DNA of 64,000 nt from Winogradskyella ursingii (GCF_013403975.1 NZ_JABFDH010000005.1:1-64000), one strand, 5' to 3'. Shown: positions 17,118-26,259, counted from the first letter of the stretch. Made by a program: numbers and translations. The notes: generated by a model from the letters alone, not told the origin.

Positions 17118-17462
17118 TTAGTCATCCAGGGCTTTTTTAGTTTGGGAATACCCAACATATAAGCCCAGGCCAGCCATTAAGAATATCATCGCAGGATAAA
17201 CGGCATTCTCATCAAGACTAGTGTATGTGTCTAATATATTTGCTACAAAAACACCCAATCCAATACCCATTAAAAGAAAAGCCAAATTAATGACTACAAC
17301 TTTCCATGAGGAACCTGAGCGCTTGCCAATATTAAAAATACTAGCATCAGCACCTTTTTCGATTAATGCTAAACGTTCTTTGTTTCGAGTGGAAAAATAT
17401 AAGTATACGATTCCAAAAATTGCAGCAAAAAGACTAAGTGGTATTAAAATTTCTTCGTTCAT
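17118..17462 (-). CDS. DUF6249 family membrane protein
   Basis: 114 residues: a membrane helix at about 6-23 (LSLFAAIFGIVYLYF), a basic stretch with RNKERLALIEKGAD, then two helices (about 53-73 and 88-106). The ERLALIEKG signature followed by two helices is typical of DUF6249. It is read away from the ECF sigma gene, and an ECF-type promoter faces it at 17566-17591. The neighbouring sigma factor plus putative anti-sigma recur beside this kind of protein in flavobacteria, so it is a likely target of that sigma factor and may act in envelope stress. Confidence 0.8.
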   Translation of the reverse strand: MNEEILIPLSLFAAIFGIVYLYFSTRNKERLALIEKGADASIFNIGKRSGSSWKVVVINLAFLLMGIGLGVFVANILDTYTSLDENAVYPAMIFLMAGLGLYVGYSQTKKALDD

Positions 17463-17565
17463 GATATTTGTTTTTTAATTGATTAATTTTAAGTGTTAGG
17501 TAGAATTGGTCACAATATGTTTCGGTGCACTTCAAAATAAATTGCTGACTCAATTCATACCTTAT

Positions 17566-17591
17566 GACGATTCGTTTTGAGTTTAGGTTAC
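17566..17591 (-). promoter_or_regulatory. ECF-type promoter facing the DUF6249 gene
   Basis: On the - strand GTAAC (17591-17587), 17 bases, then CGTC (17569-17566). The same elements and spacing occur on + at 17626-17651, giving two back-to-back promoters for one regulator. Confidence 0.55.
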
Positions 17592-17625
17592 AAGAATTTT
17601 AAAATATTTATTTTGTCTAATTAAT

Positions 17626-17652
17626 GTAACCTTGTTGTGTATGTTGTCGTCT
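17626..17652 (+). promoter_or_regulatory. ECF-type promoter of the sigma factor gene
   Basis: GTAAC (17626-17630), 17 bases, CGTCT (17648-17652), 10 bases before the ATG at 17663, so the message would be nearly leaderless. It implies autoregulation. A third copy, with a 16-base spacer, is at 44193-44218 before the TonB-dependent receptor. Confidence 0.55.
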
Positions 17653-17662
17653 TAAATATTGA

Positions 17663-18247
17663 ATGACCACCAACGAAGAAAATAAACTAATTGACGCTAT
17701 CACTAATGGCGAGACTAAAGCTTATGCTCAATTAGTTGAGCAATACAAGAATTTGGTCTTTAGTTTGGCGTTAAGAATGTTGAAGTGTAGAGAAGAAGCA
17801 GAAGAGGTGGCACAGGATACGTTTATTAAGGTTTTTAAATCGTTAGATAAGTTTAAGGGCGATTCTAAATTTTCGACTTGGATTTATAGAATTACCTACA
17901 ATACGTGTTTGGACAACATAAAAAAGAACAAAAAGCATTTGAATAACGTCACTATAGATGAATATACTTTTGATAAGTTAGATGTTATAGACAATGCTTT
18001 GGAACACATGATAAACCAAGAAAAAAGCGAACTGATAAAACAATGCATTAATCAACTGCCAGAAGAATGCAGCGCTATTTTGACCTTATTTTATTTTGAA
18101 GAATTATCTTTAGATGAAATATCCACAATTATAAATGTTGAAGCTAACACAGCAAAAGTGAAGCTTTTTAGAGCGCGAAAGAAACTGGCCGTTATTTTAG
18201 AGCAATATTTGCTACCACAAAATAAAATGAACTATGAAAGAGGATGA
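17663..18247 (+). CDS. ECF-type RNA polymerase sigma factor
   Basis: 194 residues. Region 2 spans about 20-90, with LRMLKCREEAEEVAQDTFIK (region 2.1-2.2, core binding) and KFKGDSKFSTWIYRITYNTC (region 2.3-2.4, -10 recognition). Region 4, about 125-185, carries LPEECSAILTLFYFEELSLD and a helix-turn-helix through VKLFRARKKL (-35 recognition). The 14-bp overlap with the next gene indicates a coupled sigma/anti-sigma pair. Likely autoregulated through the promoter at 17626-17652. The signal it answers is not visible. Confidence 0.93.
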   Translation: MTTNEENKLIDAITNGETKAYAQLVEQYKNLVFSLALRMLKCREEAEEVAQDTFIKVFKSLDKFKGDSKFSTWIYRITYNTCLDNIKKNKKHLNNVTIDEYTFDKLDVIDNALEHMINQEKSELIKQCINQLPEECSAILTLFYFEELSLDEISTIINVEANTAKVKLFRARKKLAVILEQYLLPQNKMNYERG

Positions 18248-18644
18248 TAAAAGATTAGAAGAACTGATGGGCAAATTAATGTCTGCAGATAGTTTAGATC
18301 AGGCACCAGTTGACTTTACAAATAAAGTAATGTCAAAAATTGAAAGCTTATCTGAAACAAAAAAAATCGTTTACCAACCATTAATACCAAAATATGTGTG
18401 GTGGCTTATGGCAGCTACCTTTGTAAGTTTAATTGTCTATATGCGTTTAAGCGCACCAAATAACAATACAAGTTTATTAGAGCGCTATAATTTACCTGAC
18501 TTTTCTTTCAACCTTTTAGAAGGACTATCGTTAGATTTTTCTAATACATTAATATATGCGGTAGTATTGTTCGCCATTATGTTATGCATTCAAATTCCAC
18601 TTTTAAAGCAGTATTTTAATAACCGTCTGTCGATTCAGGCGTAA
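18234..18644 (+). CDS. Putative membrane anti-sigma factor
   Basis: 136 residues overlapping the sigma gene by 14 bp, the usual position of an anti-sigma gene. The first 55 residues are cytoplasmic and helical (EDDKRLEELMGKLMSADSLD), followed by one membrane helix (YVWWLMAATFVSLIVYM) and a second near the C-terminus (TLIYAVVLFAIMLCIQIPLL). No HxxxCxxC zinc motif is present, so it is not a ZAS-type anti-sigma; identification rests on location and topology. The short segment between the two helices is the only part likely to face the periplasm. Confidence 0.68.
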   Translation: MKEDDKRLEELMGKLMSADSLDQAPVDFTNKVMSKIESLSETKKIVYQPLIPKYVWWLMAATFVSLIVYMRLSAPNNNTSLLERYNLPDFSFNLLEGLSLDFSNTLIYAVVLFAIMLCIQIPLLKQYFNNRLSIQA

Positions 18645-18709
18645 ATATTTACTCTGTTTTAAGTACAAAGATGATTTGAAAATTAACAAGCCATATCTAA
18701 TAAACTAAT

Positions 18710-19945
18710 TCAATACCACCGTTTTTTCTTCTTCTTAGAAGCTATACTTTTTCTGCCTTTTTTGTATTTGCTGCCTTTCTTTTTGTGAACAATAGGTTTT
18801 GCTTTTGGATCTAATGGATACGGATGTTCATTTTCAACAGGAATCTGAACATTAATATACTCCTCAATCGTCTTTACATAGCTCTTTTCGTCAGCCGAGC
18901 ACATGGCATAAGATTTACCAATGTTTCCAGCTCTACCAGTTCTACCAATTCTGTGCACGTACGTTTCCGCCACGTTGGGCATATCAAAATTAAATACGTT
19001 GTCCAGTTCGTCAATGTCTATACCACGCGCTGCGACATCGGTTGCGATGAGCACATTCACATAGCCGTTTTTAAATTTATTTAAAGCTGTTTGACGATCA
19101 CTTTGGTTCTTATCTCCGTGAATGGTATCAACCTTGTAGCCATTTTTAAGAAGTGTCTGCTCTAATTTGTTCACGCCAAATTTGGTACGTCGAAATATGA
19201 GCACGTTCCCTTTTATGGTATTTCTCATTAAATGCAAACAGAGTTCTATTTTATTTCGTTTTGGCACGTAATACAATACTTGACTAATGTCCTTTGCAAC
19301 GGAATGTGTTGGTGTCACATCAATCCGCTCGGGATCTTTTAAAATAGTTTTAGCCAATTCCTCAATTTTATAAGGAATTGTAGCAGAAAACAACAAAGTT
19401 TGTTTGTTTTCTGGGCAGAGTCGCTCAATTTTTTTAACATCATCTATAAAACCCATGGCTAGCATTAAATCTGCTTCGTCCAAAACAAAGTTTTCAACAT
19501 AGTCCAAGTTAACGTAATCTTGTTTGTGCAAGTCGAGCAAACGTCCAGGTGTAGCCACTAAAATGTCAATACCTTTTTTCAAAACATCAATTTGAGGCTC
19601 AATGGAAGCTCCGCCAAAAACTACTAAAGAGCGTAAATTGGTAAACTGAGCATAAGTTTTAAAATTCTGCTGTATCTGAATTGCAAGTTCACGAGTTGGA
19701 CTTATAATCAATGCCTTTATTTTCTTCCCTTTTTTTGGTGCATCTTGTCTGTCGAACAACTGCTGTAAAATAGGTAATGCAAAAGCGGCTGTTTTACCCG
19801 TTCCTGTTTGTGCAGAAACAATTACATCCTTTTTTTCTAAAACTAGCGGAATTGCTTTTTGCTGTACTAAAGTGGGTTCTGTATAACCAGAAGCTTCGGT
19901 AGCTTTCAATAATGGTTTTATGAGTTTTAGGTCTTTAAATGACAT
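18710..19945 (-). CDS. DEAD-box ATP-dependent RNA helicase
   Basis: 411 residues, two RecA-like lobes. Lobe 1: Q motif GYTEPTLVQQKAIP, Walker A SAQTGTGKTAAF, motif Ia PTRELA, motif II DEAD in VLDEADLML, motif III SAT. Lobe 2: motif IV VLIFRRTK, motif V ATDVAARGIDIDELD, motif VI HRIGRTGRAG. The C-terminus is a short Lys/Arg-rich tail (KKGSKYKKGRKS), as in RhlE-type helicases that act in ribosome assembly or RNA decay. The 3' end lies about 65 bp past the anti-sigma gene on the opposite strand; upstream sits a paired REP element. Confidence 0.95.
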   Translation of the reverse strand: MSFKDLKLIKPLLKATEASGYTEPTLVQQKAIPLVLEKKDVIVSAQTGTGKTAAFALPILQQLFDRQDAPKKGKKIKALIISPTRELAIQIQQNFKTYAQFTNLRSLVVFGGASIEPQIDVLKKGIDILVATPGRLLDLHKQDYVNLDYVENFVLDEADLMLAMGFIDDVKKIERLCPENKQTLLFSATIPYKIEELAKTILKDPERIDVTPTHSVAKDISQVLYYVPKRNKIELCLHLMRNTIKGNVLIFRRTKFGVNKLEQTLLKNGYKVDTIHGDKNQSDRQTALNKFKNGYVNVLIATDVAARGIDIDELDNVFNFDMPNVAETYVHRIGRTGRAGNIGKSYAMCSADEKSYVKTIEEYINVQIPVENEHPYPLDPKAKPIVHKKKGSKYKKGRKSIASKKKKKRWY

Positions 19946-19967
19946 ATTTTTTCAGTTTATAACATCT

Positions 19968-20037
19968 GTCATTCCTGCGAAGGCAGGAATCTATATTAAA
20001 AATTAATAAAGTGGATTCCTGCCTTCGCAGGAATGAC
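19968..20037. repeat. Perfect inverted pair of 24-bp REP-like elements
   Basis: 19968-19991 and 20014-20037 are perfect reverse complements (GTCATTCCTGCG...GGAATC), 22 bp apart. Each also folds alone: ATTCCTGC-GAAG-GCAGGAAT has an 8-bp stem. It lies in the gap between rlmF and the helicase gene, both on -. Related copies: 35064-35087 and a decayed one at 53376-53400. Confidence 0.85.
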
Positions 20038-20068
20038 AAAAAGTGTAATGCAAATGTAGAACAATATT

Positions 20069-21037
20069 CTACCAACGTTTATTAACCCAGTCTTTTTGTT
20101 CCTGATCAGATAAAAATGTCCAAGTTATAAAGCGACTGATCTTATGACCTTGTCCCATTTCAATTGTCTTAAAACTTTCAACATTTACTTTCTTCAAAAT
20201 TTTGAAGAGCGGTTTAAGGTTGGATTCTTTAGAGATTAAACTCGTAAACCAAAAACATTGTTTTCCGAAATTTCGGCTCTCGTAAATCATGTCTTTTACA
20301 AACCGGAATTCGCCACCTTTAGTCCATAACTCGTTATGCTGTCCACCAAAATTCAATACAGGTTTAAGATTGGATTTACCTCTAAGATTTTTATTTTTTC
20401 TAGCACTTGCTTTTTGCGCTTCATCAAGCGAAGCATGAAATGGCGGATTACAAATAGTGAAATCAAATTGGTCCTTGGGTTGAATTATGCCTTTTAAAAT
20501 TGAATTAGGCTGTTCCTGAAGTTTAATTTCAATATTAGATTTTAGATTTGTATTATTTTCTACTATTGTTTTGGCCGAAGCTACAGCAGTTTCATCCGTG
20601 TCGCTACCCACAAAAGACCAGCTATACTCATGATTACCAATAATAGGGTAAATGCAATTAGCACCAACGCCAATATCAAGACCTTTAATTCTTGATCCTT
20701 TTGGGATTTCGGTTTTGCCAAAGTGTTGTGCGCTTTCGTGTAACAAGTCAGCTATATTATGAATATAATCTGCACGTCCCGGAATTGGTGGACACAAGTA
20801 ATGCTGAGGTAAATCCCAAAATTCTAAATTGTAATGATGGACTAAAAGTGCTTTGTTCAGTGCTTTTACGGCTTCAGGATCAAAAAAATTGATAGAATCG
20901 TCACCGTAGTCATTAGGTGCGACAAAGGCTGCCAATTTTGGAGAACTCTTTATTAATTCATCAAAATTATAGCGTTCTCTGTGGCGACTTCTGGGATGAA
21001 GCTGTGATTTTATTTTGGGATGTTCTTTTTTCTGCAA
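20069..21037 (-). CDS. rlmF: 23S rRNA (adenine(1618)-N(6))-methyltransferase
   Basis: 322 residues. RlmF methylates A1618 of 23S rRNA with S-adenosylmethionine. Visible motifs: N-terminal HPRSRHRERYNFDELI, the SAM-binding GLDIGVGANCIYPIIG, and the N6-adenine signature NPPFHASLDEA (NPPF). WFTSLISKESNLKPL near the C-terminus is also typical. Length fits. Upstream a TATCTTTG box (21057-21064) lies 20 bp before the start. Confidence 0.93.
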   Translation of the reverse strand: MQKKEHPKIKSQLHPRSRHRERYNFDELIKSSPKLAAFVAPNDYGDDSINFFDPEAVKALNKALLVHHYNLEFWDLPQHYLCPPIPGRADYIHNIADLLHESAQHFGKTEIPKGSRIKGLDIGVGANCIYPIIGNHEYSWSFVGSDTDETAVASAKTIVENNTNLKSNIEIKLQEQPNSILKGIIQPKDQFDFTICNPPFHASLDEAQKASARKNKNLRGKSNLKPVLNFGGQHNELWTKGGEFRFVKDMIYESRNFGKQCFWFTSLISKESNLKPLFKILKKVNVESFKTIEMGQGHKISRFITWTFLSDQEQKDWVNKRW

Positions 21038-21056
21038 AACGAAATTAATTTGTGGT

Positions 21057-21064
21057 CAAAGATA
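21057..21064 (-). promoter_or_regulatory. Bacteroidota -7 box for rlmF (TATCTTTG)
   Basis: TAnnTTTG match on the - strand, 20 bp before the rlmF start at 21037, within the gap after the MOSC gene. It suggests a promoter for rlmF independent of the pyc operon. Confidence 0.5.
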
Positions 21065-21084
21065 AATTAAAAGAAACTCCAATA

Positions 21085-21720
21085 TCATTTCAAAAAATAG
21101 TTTAATCTCTTTTTTAATTTTTCAGGAACAGCATCATGCTCAATCATTAATTTTATATGAGATTCGTTTTTGTTTTTAGCATATAGAAGTTGAAACAATT
21201 CATGAATTGAAATACTGTGTTTAGATCTTTCAACCAATTTAAAGTTGTCGTTGTTTTTTACGTTACCCTCATTCAATATTCTAACATAGGTTCCAGGACA
21301 GCCATGCTCAACAAATTGTTGTAAAACTGCATCAGTACCAAATTTATGGGCAAACTTAAAACAAGGTTCTCTAGGGATGGTAATTTGTATTTGGGCTTCT
21401 CCGACATTATAAATGTCACCAACAATTAATTTTTTTTCGTCCAAATTTTCAACCGTTAGATTCTCACCCAGCATGCCATATGTCCAGCCTAATTCTGGGT
21501 ATCGTGATTTCCAATACGGATAATGTGTTGCTGAAAACAGATAGCATGCCTTAAATTCACCTCCATGTACACGTCGATCTGAAACTTCGTCACCTTTCAC
21601 ATTATCCTTTCCAAGATAAATAGAGTGATCAATTGGCTTCTTATAAATGCCAGTAGTAACTTCATTTCCGTTATGATAAAATGTTCTTGGTTTGGCAATA
21701 TTGGTAGAAATGATTTTCAT
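21085..21720 (-). CDS. MOSC domain protein (YiiM-like)
   Basis: 211 residues. MOSC signature: DRRVHGGEFKACYLFSATHY, GMLGENLTVENLDEKKL and REPCFKFAHKFG, where the single Cys is the expected sulfur/molybdenum-cofactor-binding residue. YiiM-type enzymes reduce N-hydroxylated bases with Moco; an equivalent activity is plausible but not shown. The C-terminal tail is helical and basic. The start is 10 bp after the pyc stop, indicating cotranscription with pyc, an unusual partner. Confidence 0.88.
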   Translation of the reverse strand: MKIISTNIAKPRTFYHNGNEVTTGIYKKPIDHSIYLGKDNVKGDEVSDRRVHGGEFKACYLFSATHYPYWKSRYPELGWTYGMLGENLTVENLDEKKLIVGDIYNVGEAQIQITIPREPCFKFAHKFGTDAVLQQFVEHGCPGTYVRILNEGNVKNNDNFKLVERSKHSISIHELFQLLYAKNKNESHIKLMIEHDAVPEKLKKRLNYFLK

Positions 21721-21730
21721 TCAATTTCTA

Positions 21731-24700
21731 TTATTCAATCGTGATTACCAAATCGTCTTGCTTCACCATGCTGCCAGCACTGAGCGAAATGGACTTTACT
21801 TTTCCAGCTTTGTGTGCTGTAACTGTAGTTTCCATCTTCATGGCTTCAATGACGAAAAGTGGGTCGTTTTCTTTTACGGTTTGTCCTTTTTTAACCAATA
21901 CTTTGTATAGTGAACCTTGAAGTGGTGCGCCAACTTCACCTGCGTTTTCTGGATCTATTTTTGTGTTTTCAATTTTTTTGATGTTCATGGATTTATCGAG
22001 CACTTCAACAAATCGGTTTTCGCCATTAACCAGGAAGAATACAATTCTTACCCCTTCATCATTGGGAATACCAACCGAAAGAAGTTTTACTATAATGGTT
22101 TTTCCCATTTCCAACTCTATTAATATTTCTTCCCTCAGCTTCATGCCATAGAAGAAATTTTTGGTTGGTATCAAAGCAATGTTGCCGTATTTTTTATAAT
22201 TTTCATGTGCTGCTTCAAATACTTTCGGATATAATGTGTATGATAGGAAATCTTCTATCTCAATAGCTCGGGTAAAACCTTTTTGAAACTTCTTTTTGAA
22301 CGTAGCATATTCTTTTGTAAAGTCAATTGGTTCTAAATGTGCATTGGGTCTGTCCGTATACGACTCCTTGTTTTTTAGAATAATCTTTTGAAGTTTTTTA
22401 GGGAAACCACCTACAGGCTGTCCCAGGTCACCTTTGAAAAAATTAATTACGGATTCTGGAAATGATATTTCCTCACCTCGAGACATCACATCCTCAGGAG
22501 TAAGGTTGTTAGTCACCATGAATATAGCCATATCGCCAACCACTTTAGAACTCGGTGTCACTTTAATCAGGTTACCGAACATACTATTAACGGCAGCATA
22601 CATTTTCTTAACTTCATCAAAACGATCTCCTAGTCCTAAAGCCGTAGCTTGAGGACGTAAATTTGAATATTGACCACCAGGAATTTCATGCTGAAACACT
22701 TCTGCCGTACCAGCCTTTAGTCCAGATTCAAATGGATAGTATAATTCTCTGGTGTCTTCCCAAAAGTTTGAGAATTGATTTAGTTTGTTGATGTCAAAAT
22801 CATGCGACCGTTCATGGTATCTCATCATTTCTACAACCGCATTAAAGTTGGGTTGCGAGGTAAGTCCCGAGAGCCCACCCAGAGCCACATCGACCACATC
22901 TACTCCAGCTTCAATAGCTTTTAAATAAGTGGCTGTTTGTAATGAAGACGTATCATGCGTATGCAAATGAATGGGAAGATTAACAGTGTCTTTAAGAGCT
23001 GCGACCAACTCAGTTGCTGCATATGGTTTTAATAAACCTGCCATATCTTTAATCGCTATCATGTGAGCACCTGCATTTTCAAGATCTTTGGCGAGTTGTG
23101 TATAATATTTAAGATTGTATTTGGTCTGTTTGGTATCTAAAATATCACCTGTGTAACTTAGTGCAGCTTGGGCGATGCCACCAGTATTTTTCCTTACATA
23201 ATTAATGCTTGGTTCCATGGCTTTGACCCAATTTAAAGAATCAAATATTCTAAAAATATCCACACCATTTTCCCAAGATTTTTCAACAAATTTTTCAATA
23301 AGATTGTCAGGATATGCTTTGTAGCCAACACCGTTTGAGCCTCTTAACAACATCTGAAATAGAATGTTGGGAACAGCTTTTCTTAATTCTCTTAACCTTG
23401 TCCAAGGGCTTTCGTGCAGAAAACGTAAACACACGTCAAAAGTAGCACCTCCCCAAACCTCCATGCTAAACGTATTTGGATGGTTTTTGGCAAAACTTTC
23501 GGCAACCTTTAGCATATCGAATGAGCGCATTCGTGTTGCCAAAAGAGATTGATGCGCATCTCGCATCGTGGTATCTGTGTAATGAATTTTTTTATCGGCT
23601 TTTAACCATTCGCAAAACTTTTCAGGGCCAAGTTCAGAAAGCAAATCTTTAGTACCTTTTGGAAAGGCATCTTTAGTGCTAAATTTTGGTGTGGAAGGGT
23701 TTCTGAATACTTTATTCTGATCGATATATTTTACATCAGGATTGCCATTAACAACCACTTCTGCCAAATAATTTAAAGCTTTCGAAGTGCGGTCTTGCGG
23801 TAGCTTGATTTCGAATAAAGCAGGAGTATTCTGAATAAAATTAACAGAAACTTTTCCATCCCTAAAAGTTTCGTGCTGAATAACGTTCTGTAAAAAATGG
23901 ATGTTGGTTTTAACACCTCTAATTCTAAACTCTCTTAAAGCTCTCACCATTTTTCTAACAGCTCCATCTAATGTTCTGCCATGTGCTGAAACTTTTACAA
24001 GCATAGAGTCAAAGAATGGGCTAACGTTATAACCTTGGTAAATGCTACCTGCATCTAATCTAATGCCCATACCTGAAGCGCTTCGATAGGTGGTAACAGT
24101 GCCATAATCTGGTGTAAAATTATTTTCGGGATCTTCAGTAGTTAATCTACACTGCAAAGCAAAACCATATGTAGCAAGTGACTCTTGTCCGTAAATTTTA
24201 ATTTGTTGATCCGATAATTTATAGCCACCAGCTACAAAGATTTGGGTTTTTACGAGGTCAATACCTGTAACCATTTCGGTAACGGTGTGCTCAACTTGAA
24301 TTCTTGGGTTGACTTCTATAAAATAGATGTTATCCTCTTGATCAACCAAAAATTCTACCGTCCCAATGTTGTTATAATTAACTTCCGATGCAATATCAAC
24401 TGCATATTTATAAAGTGCATCCTTGACATCTTGAGCTACATTATAGGAAGGTGCAACTTCTACCACCTTTTGGTGCCGTCGCTGCACAGAGCAGTCACGC
24501 TCAAATAAATGCCTGATATTTCCATGTCTATCTGCTACAATCTGAACTTCGATATGTTTTGGATTTTCGACATATTTTTCAAGAAACATGGTGTCATCTC
24601 CAAAGGCATTGAGTGCTTCGTTACGAGCAGAATTAAAATTAGATTCTAAATCTTCATCAGATCTAATAACTCTCATTCCACGACCACCACCACCAGATGC

Positions 24701-25183
24701 TGCTTTTAACATCAATGGATATCCTATAGTGTGCGCTTCGGAAAGTGCGGTTTTAAGTGAATCTAGATGTTTTTTGTTGCTTTCAATGATTGGAACGTTA
24801 CATTTTACAGCTATTTTTTTTGCTGTTATTTTGTCTCCAAGGGCATCCATTACATCTGGATCTGGCCCAATAAAGATAATGTCATTTTCAGCACAATGTC
24901 TGGCAAATTCTGAATTCTCAGAGAGAAAGCCATAACCAGGGTGTATAGCATCTACATTTTTAGCTTTTGCTAAAGCCACAATTTCTTCTATATCTAGATA
25001 AGGTTTTAAAGGGTCGTTATCGGCACCAATTTGATAAGATTCATCAGCTTTGTTTCTATGTTGCGAGTAGCGATCTTCATAAGTGTAAACTGCTACTGTG
25101 GCAATGTTCAATTCTGCGCAAGCGCGCAAAACTCTAATGGCAATTTCACTTCGGTTGGCGACTAAAACCTTTTTGATTTTCAT
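21731..25183 (-). CDS. pyc: Pyruvate carboxylase, single-chain
   Basis: 1,150 residues, the full length of the one-chain enzyme. Order: biotin carboxylase (1-460) with ATP-grasp LKAASGGGGRGMRV and FIEVNPRIQVEHTVTEMVTG; carboxyltransferase (about 530-800) with DTTMRDAHQSLLATRMRS, metal ligand HLHTHDTS; PYC-OADA tetramerisation region; biotinyl domain at the C-terminus with EAMKMETTVTAHK (biotinylated Lys). It makes oxaloacetate from pyruvate, bicarbonate and ATP, replenishing the TCA cycle. Second gene of a unit with the unknown protein at 25198 (14-bp gap) and MOSC downstream. Confidence 0.97.
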   Translation of the reverse strand: MKIKKVLVANRSEIAIRVLRACAELNIATVAVYTYEDRYSQHRNKADESYQIGADNDPLKPYLDIEEIVALAKAKNVDAIHPGYGFLSENSEFARHCAENDIIFIGPDPDVMDALGDKITAKKIAVKCNVPIIESNKKHLDSLKTALSEAHTIGYPLMLKAASGGGGRGMRVIRSDEDLESNFNSARNEALNAFGDDTMFLEKYVENPKHIEVQIVADRHGNIRHLFERDCSVQRRHQKVVEVAPSYNVAQDVKDALYKYAVDIASEVNYNNIGTVEFLVDQEDNIYFIEVNPRIQVEHTVTEMVTGIDLVKTQIFVAGGYKLSDQQIKIYGQESLATYGFALQCRLTTEDPENNFTPDYGTVTTYRSASGMGIRLDAGSIYQGYNVSPFFDSMLVKVSAHGRTLDGAVRKMVRALREFRIRGVKTNIHFLQNVIQHETFRDGKVSVNFIQNTPALFEIKLPQDRTSKALNYLAEVVVNGNPDVKYIDQNKVFRNPSTPKFSTKDAFPKGTKDLLSELGPEKFCEWLKADKKIHYTDTTMRDAHQSLLATRMRSFDMLKVAESFAKNHPNTFSMEVWGGATFDVCLRFLHESPWTRLRELRKAVPNILFQMLLRGSNGVGYKAYPDNLIEKFVEKSWENGVDIFRIFDSLNWVKAMEPSINYVRKNTGGIAQAALSYTGDILDTKQTKYNLKYYTQLAKDLENAGAHMIAIKDMAGLLKPYAATELVAALKDTVNLPIHLHTHDTSSLQTATYLKAIEAGVDVVDVALGGLSGLTSQPNFNAVVEMMRYHERSHDFDINKLNQFSNFWEDTRELYYPFESGLKAGTAEVFQHEIPGGQYSNLRPQATALGLGDRFDEVKKMYAAVNSMFGNLIKVTPSSKVVGDMAIFMVTNNLTPEDVMSRGEEISFPESVINFFKGDLGQPVGGFPKKLQKIILKNKESYTDRPNAHLEPIDFTKEYATFKKKFQKGFTRAIEIEDFLSYTLYPKVFEAAHENYKKYGNIALIPTKNFFYGMKLREEILIELEMGKTIIVKLLSVGIPNDEGVRIVFFLVNGENRFVEVLDKSMNIKKIENTKIDPENAGEVGAPLQGSLYKVLVKKGQTVKENDPLFVIEAMKMETTVTAHKAGKVKSISLSAGSMVKQDDLVITIE

Positions 25184-25197
25184 GTTTGTGGTTGGAT

Positions 25198-26259
25198 TTA
25201 TTTGATGATATAAGGGTTTTCGTTTACGTAGTTTCTGATTATAAAATCTAGAGCGTTATTGAGCAGTTCTCCCATGTTTTCCGACTTTTTGAAATTAACA
25301 TCACCAGTTAATTTGAAAAGGCCAGATTTTAGCTCTTTTATTTTTTCTGGAGTTGAAATGGTATCAACCTTCATGCAATTTACTAGCTCTTCCAATCTTT
25401 CGTGTTCGCTCGTTGCACGTTTAGCGAGTAACGAACGTTCTTCTTTTTCGTATTGTTCTATGGATGCTTGCGCCAATACATTTAAACTCATTTTTACCAA
25501 AGGATTATTCTCCTTCAAAAATTGGGGTTTATAGACTTTTGGGTTGCCTTCGTAACTTTGTTGGTCAAAATCTATAGCTCTAATTCTATATTGTATTCTG
25601 TCAAAATCATGGGTTATAACAATCACATAATTATAAGAGCGCATATCTGCCAATAGCCTTACGAAACAGCGTTCGTTAAATTTTACAAATTCTTTTGCCA
25701 AAGCACGCTTATCCTGTTCCGGAAGCGTATCGAGATGGTTGCTTATGAAAGTGTCACCGGGAATTCCAGAAATATGTTCTTCTATTAATGTGTCTTTATG
25801 GACTAAAAAAGTAATATGGTTTGGTGATAATAAATGTTCTAACTCTAAACCGTAAATACGCGAGGCATCGGCTTTTTTAACATAAAGAAAGATATAGTTG
25901 TCATTGAGGATGTTTCTGACTTTTACTCTGAATGGTTTTGTGTTTCCGAAGGTGCAGAAATCAATACTATCTATATTGAGATATGGTATAATGCTGTCAC
26001 TACCGTCTGAGTGCAGAATGGAATACATTTGTTTAAGGCTGTTCTCGATTTCGTCTCTCTCGTATTCTGCATAATAACAACTTATCCATAAAGTGTCATC
26101 ACCATTATCGTCAAATATTTCAACAGCACCTTGAAATCTTAAAAGATCATCATAAAAAATTGGGATTTTTATATTTCGACCCTGTTCGCTTAGATAATTG
26201 GATAGCAAATCACTTATCGGATAGGCTGGTTTTTTTTTTGAAATAAGCTTTTTGTCCAT
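25198..26259 (-). CDS. Conserved hypothetical protein upstream of pyc, possibly kinase-like
   Basis: 353 residues, no signal peptide or membrane helix. The middle (about 140-270) has HISGIPGDTFI and RIRAIDFDQQSY, whose order recalls an APH/kinase-like fold: EEHxxGxPGD resembles a phosphotransferase hinge and IDFDQ a DFG/DxD-like magnesium site. The usual HxDxxxxN loop is not evident, so a pseudokinase or a coincidence are both possible. C-terminal third is helical and charged. It precedes pyc by 14 bp, a conserved-looking pairing that suggests a role in pyc regulation, which I infer only from position. Confidence 0.6.
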   Translation of the reverse strand: MDKKLISKKKPAYPISDLLSNYLSEQGRNIKIPIFYDDLLRFQGAVEIFDDNGDDTLWISCYYAEYERDEIENSLKQMYSILHSDGSDSIIPYLNIDSIDFCTFGNTKPFRVKVRNILNDNYIFLYVKKADASRIYGLELEHLLSPNHITFLVHKDTLIEEHISGIPGDTFISNHLDTLPEQDKRALAKEFVKFNERCFVRLLADMRSYNYVIVITHDFDRIQYRIRAIDFDQQSYEGNPKVYKPQFLKENNPLVKMSLNVLAQASIEQYEKEERSLLAKRATSEHERLEELVNCMKVDTISTPEKIKELKSGLFKLTGDVNFKKSENMGELLNNALDFIIRNYVNENPYIIK

